A stretch of DNA of 6,337 bases from Desulfobacterales bacterium C00003060. Its GTDB lineage: Bacteria; Desulfobacterota; Desulfobacteria; Desulfobacterales; C00003060. The stretch is from assembly GCA_001751085.1 (NCBI GenBank), contig MAXP01000302.1:1-6337 (forward strand), written 5' to 3'. Both the position numbers and the translations under genes were made by a program. Each line of letters begins with the position of its first letter. Within the stretch, counting starts at the first letter, position 1. This document shows, in pieces, positions 4,854 through 6,337 of the stretch. The notes beneath the pieces are model-generated. The model was not told the DNA's origin. It did no database searches and saw nothing but the letters and a program-made list of their open reading frames with translations.

Positions 4854-6337
4854 ATGAAATCGGGACAGACCCAGGGAGTGGTTGGCGCGGTTATGGTTGT
4901 GGGGGGAGGCATTGCCGGGATGCAATCCGCCCTGGACCTTGCTTCCATGGGCTTCTATGTGTACTTGGTTGAAGCATCACCTGCCATTGGCGGGGCTATG
5001 GCTCAACTGGACAAGACCTTTCCCACCAATGAGTGTGCCATGTGAATTATCTCTCCCAAGCTGGTCGAGGTCGGCCGGCACAACAACATCGAGCTGCTGA
5101 CGCTTTCTGAAGTGCAAGGTGTATCCGGGGAGGCGGGAGACTTTGAAGTCACTGTATTCCAGTCTCCACGTTACATTGATATGAATTTGTGCATAGCCTG
5201 TGGTGCCTGTGCGGAAAAATGCCCCAAGCGAGTTTCTGATTCATACAATGCCGGGCTGTGCAAGCGAAAGGCCGCCTACCTGCCTTATCCCCAGGCTGTC
5301 CCCCTAAAGTACGTGATTGATCCGAAGCACTGCATCTATTTCCAAAAAGGGGGAAGGTGCAAGGCGTGCCAGAAACTTTGCCCCACGGGTGCGGTGAACC
5401 TGGAGGACAAGCCGAGGGTCCGCAAGGTCCGGGTGGGCGCAATGATCCTGTCTACGGGGTTTGCTCCCTACGATCCTGTCAACCGCGACACGTTTTCTTA
5501 CACCTGCTGTCCCAATGTGGTGACCAGCCTGGAATTCGAACGGATACTGAGTTCATGCGGCCCATATCAGGGACATGTGGTGAGGCCTTCTGATCAAAAG
5601 GAACCAGAAAAGATCGCCTGGCTCCAATGTGTGGGCTCCCGAGACAGCCACCGAACTGCCAATTCTTACTGTTCAACGGTGTGCTGTACCTATGCCATAA
5701 AGCAGGCCCTTATTGCAAAGGAACACAGCACTGACCCTCTGGATGCGGCGATATTCTATATAGATATTCGCACCCAGGGCAAAGGCTTTGAAAAGTATTA
5801 CACTCGGGCCAGGGATGAAGCAGGGGTGAGGTTTGTAAGGTCAAAGATTGCGGGCGTCACACCTTCGGATGAGACAGAAAATCTCATGGTTCGATACACA
5901 GATATGCAGGGAAGGCGGGTTGAGGAAGAGTTTGATATGGTGGTCCTGTCTGTGGGGCTGAACGTGCACAAAGATACGATTCCGCTGGCCCGAAAACTTG
6001 GTATAGAGCTTGACCAGTACAATTTTGCAGCCACCAGCAGCTTCAGGCCGGTGGAGACATCACGGCCCGGCATGTACGTTTGTGGCTCTTTTCAGGGGCC
6101 CAAGGATATCCCGTATTCGGTGATGCAGGCCGGTGCTGCAGCCTGTGCGGCCGGGATCAGGCTTGCCAAGGCGCGAAGCACCCTGGTGCGAGAAAAACCA
6201 CGGGTCACTGAACGTGTTGTTGCGGGGGAGCCCCCGCGCGTAGGTGTGTTTGTGTGCAACTGCGGTGTGAACATCGGCGGGGTTGTGCGGGTTCCTGAGG
6301 TGGCGGCATATGCGAAGACCTTGCACTCCGTGGCTTA
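4854..6337 (+). CDS. hdrA: HdrA-like FAD/iron-sulfur subunit, selenoprotein (Sec at TGA 5043-5045), 3'-truncated
   Basis: This is an HdrA-type flavoprotein of the heterodisulfide reductase family, which moves electrons between flavin, ferredoxin and partner Hdr subunits and can bifurcate electrons. From ATG 4854, Rossmann motif VVGGGIAG (15-22) and [11 protein letters not shown] bind [23 protein letters not shown] follows with Sec64 encoded by TGA 5043-5045, the site that is Cys or Sec in HdrA. Fe-S motifs come next: C113xxC116xxC119xxxC123P, then C160x8C169xxC172xxxC176P. QCVGSRD (Cys259) and [14 protein letters not shown] (273 onward) are HdrA signatures; [23 protein letters not shown] is the C-terminal FAD region. 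At about 461 a new domain begins ([15 protein letters not shown]), resembling the N-terminus of canonical HdrA, so the full protein is probably a longer tandem HdrA. There is no stop from 5046 to the edge (430 codons). The start is uncertain: GTG 4842 or ATG 4776 are alternatives. Without Sec decoding it would be mis-called as two fragments. Confidence 0.92.
5043..5045 (+). other. UGA selenocysteine codon in hdrA
   Basis: The only in-frame stop triplet in the hdrA frame falls between NECAM and IISPKLVE. HdrA homologues have a conserved Cys at this residue, and some archaeal and bacterial members have Sec. Conserved coding sequence continues in the same frame on both sides, which argues against a true stop. 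A SECIS-like hairpin follows at the right distance. Confidence 0.92.
5060..5079 (+). promoter_or_regulatory. Bacterial SECIS element in the hdrA coding sequence
   Basis: GCUGGUCG (5060-5067) pairs with CGGCCGGC (5072-5079) through 8 consecutive pairs, including two G-U wobbles, and closes a 4-nt loop AGGU (5068-5071). The loop begins 25 nt after the U of the UGA. Bacterial SECIS hairpins sit directly downstream of the UGA inside the coding region and expose a GGU-type apical loop that SelB recognises; the E. coli fdhF loop also contains AGGU. The same bases encode Leu-Val-Glu-Val-Gly-Arg, a conserved stretch of HdrA, so they serve both roles. Confidence 0.82.

Noticed and set aside
5043..5045. 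TGA as a real stop, making hdrA a pseudogene or two genes
   Set aside because: Conserved HdrA sequence continues in the same frame on both sides, the triplet sits at the known Cys/Sec position, and a SECIS-like hairpin follows.

Overview
The window looks like a chromosomal segment of an anaerobic, selenocysteine-using bacterium. A sulfate-reducing or syntrophic member of the Desulfobacterota (former Deltaproteobacteria) is the best guess. This rests on gene content: a large HdrA-type electron-bifurcating flavoprotein with an in-frame UGA at the conserved Cys/Sec site, a short type I QueF, a DusB-like enzyme and a FlgT-like lipoprotein. It also rests on intergenic DNA filled with short reiterated words. 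No rRNA or other taxonomic marker is present, so the assignment is inference.

Layout from left to right. (1) The 3' three quarters of rlmN (+; 5' end cut by the window edge). (2) A 322-base intergenic stretch with a perfect 14-bp tandem duplication, similar words in inverted orientation, and a plausible queF promoter. (3) queF (+), the queuosine-pathway nitrile reductase. (4) Starting 3 bases after the queF stop, a 201-bp palindromic element with terminal inverted repeats and a perfect 8-bp target-site duplication. It looks like a non-autonomous MITE. (5) A lipoprotein gene (+) with TolB/CsgG-like and FlgT-C-like parts; its best promoter candidate lies across the right edge of the MITE. (6) A convergent two-gene operon on the minus strand, a DusB-type tRNA-dihydrouridine synthase followed by a sugar-phosphate nucleotidyltransferase. 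The two genes overlap by 65 nt, and a good promoter lies upstream of the synthase. An inverted repeat spans the stop codons where this operon meets the lipoprotein gene. (7) Divergently transcribed from the synthase, an hdrA-like gene (+) that runs off the right edge.

The most notable feature is the hdrA gene. Its frame is interrupted once, by TGA at 5043-5045, exactly where HdrA homologues carry a conserved Cys or Sec. A compact stem-loop with an AGGU apical loop, typical of bacterial SECIS elements, follows about 15 nt later. After the TGA the frame stays open for 430 codons with all expected HdrA motifs. It should be annotated as one selenoprotein and not as two fragments. The protein then enters what looks like the N-terminal domain of a second HdrA module, so the complete gene probably encodes a tandem or fused HdrA.

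Three genes (rlmN, queF, dusB-like) modify rRNA or tRNA but are not in one operon. The nucleotidyltransferase points to surface-sugar or cofactor precursor synthesis, the lipoprotein to the envelope, and HdrA to low-potential electron transfer and flavin-based electron bifurcation.
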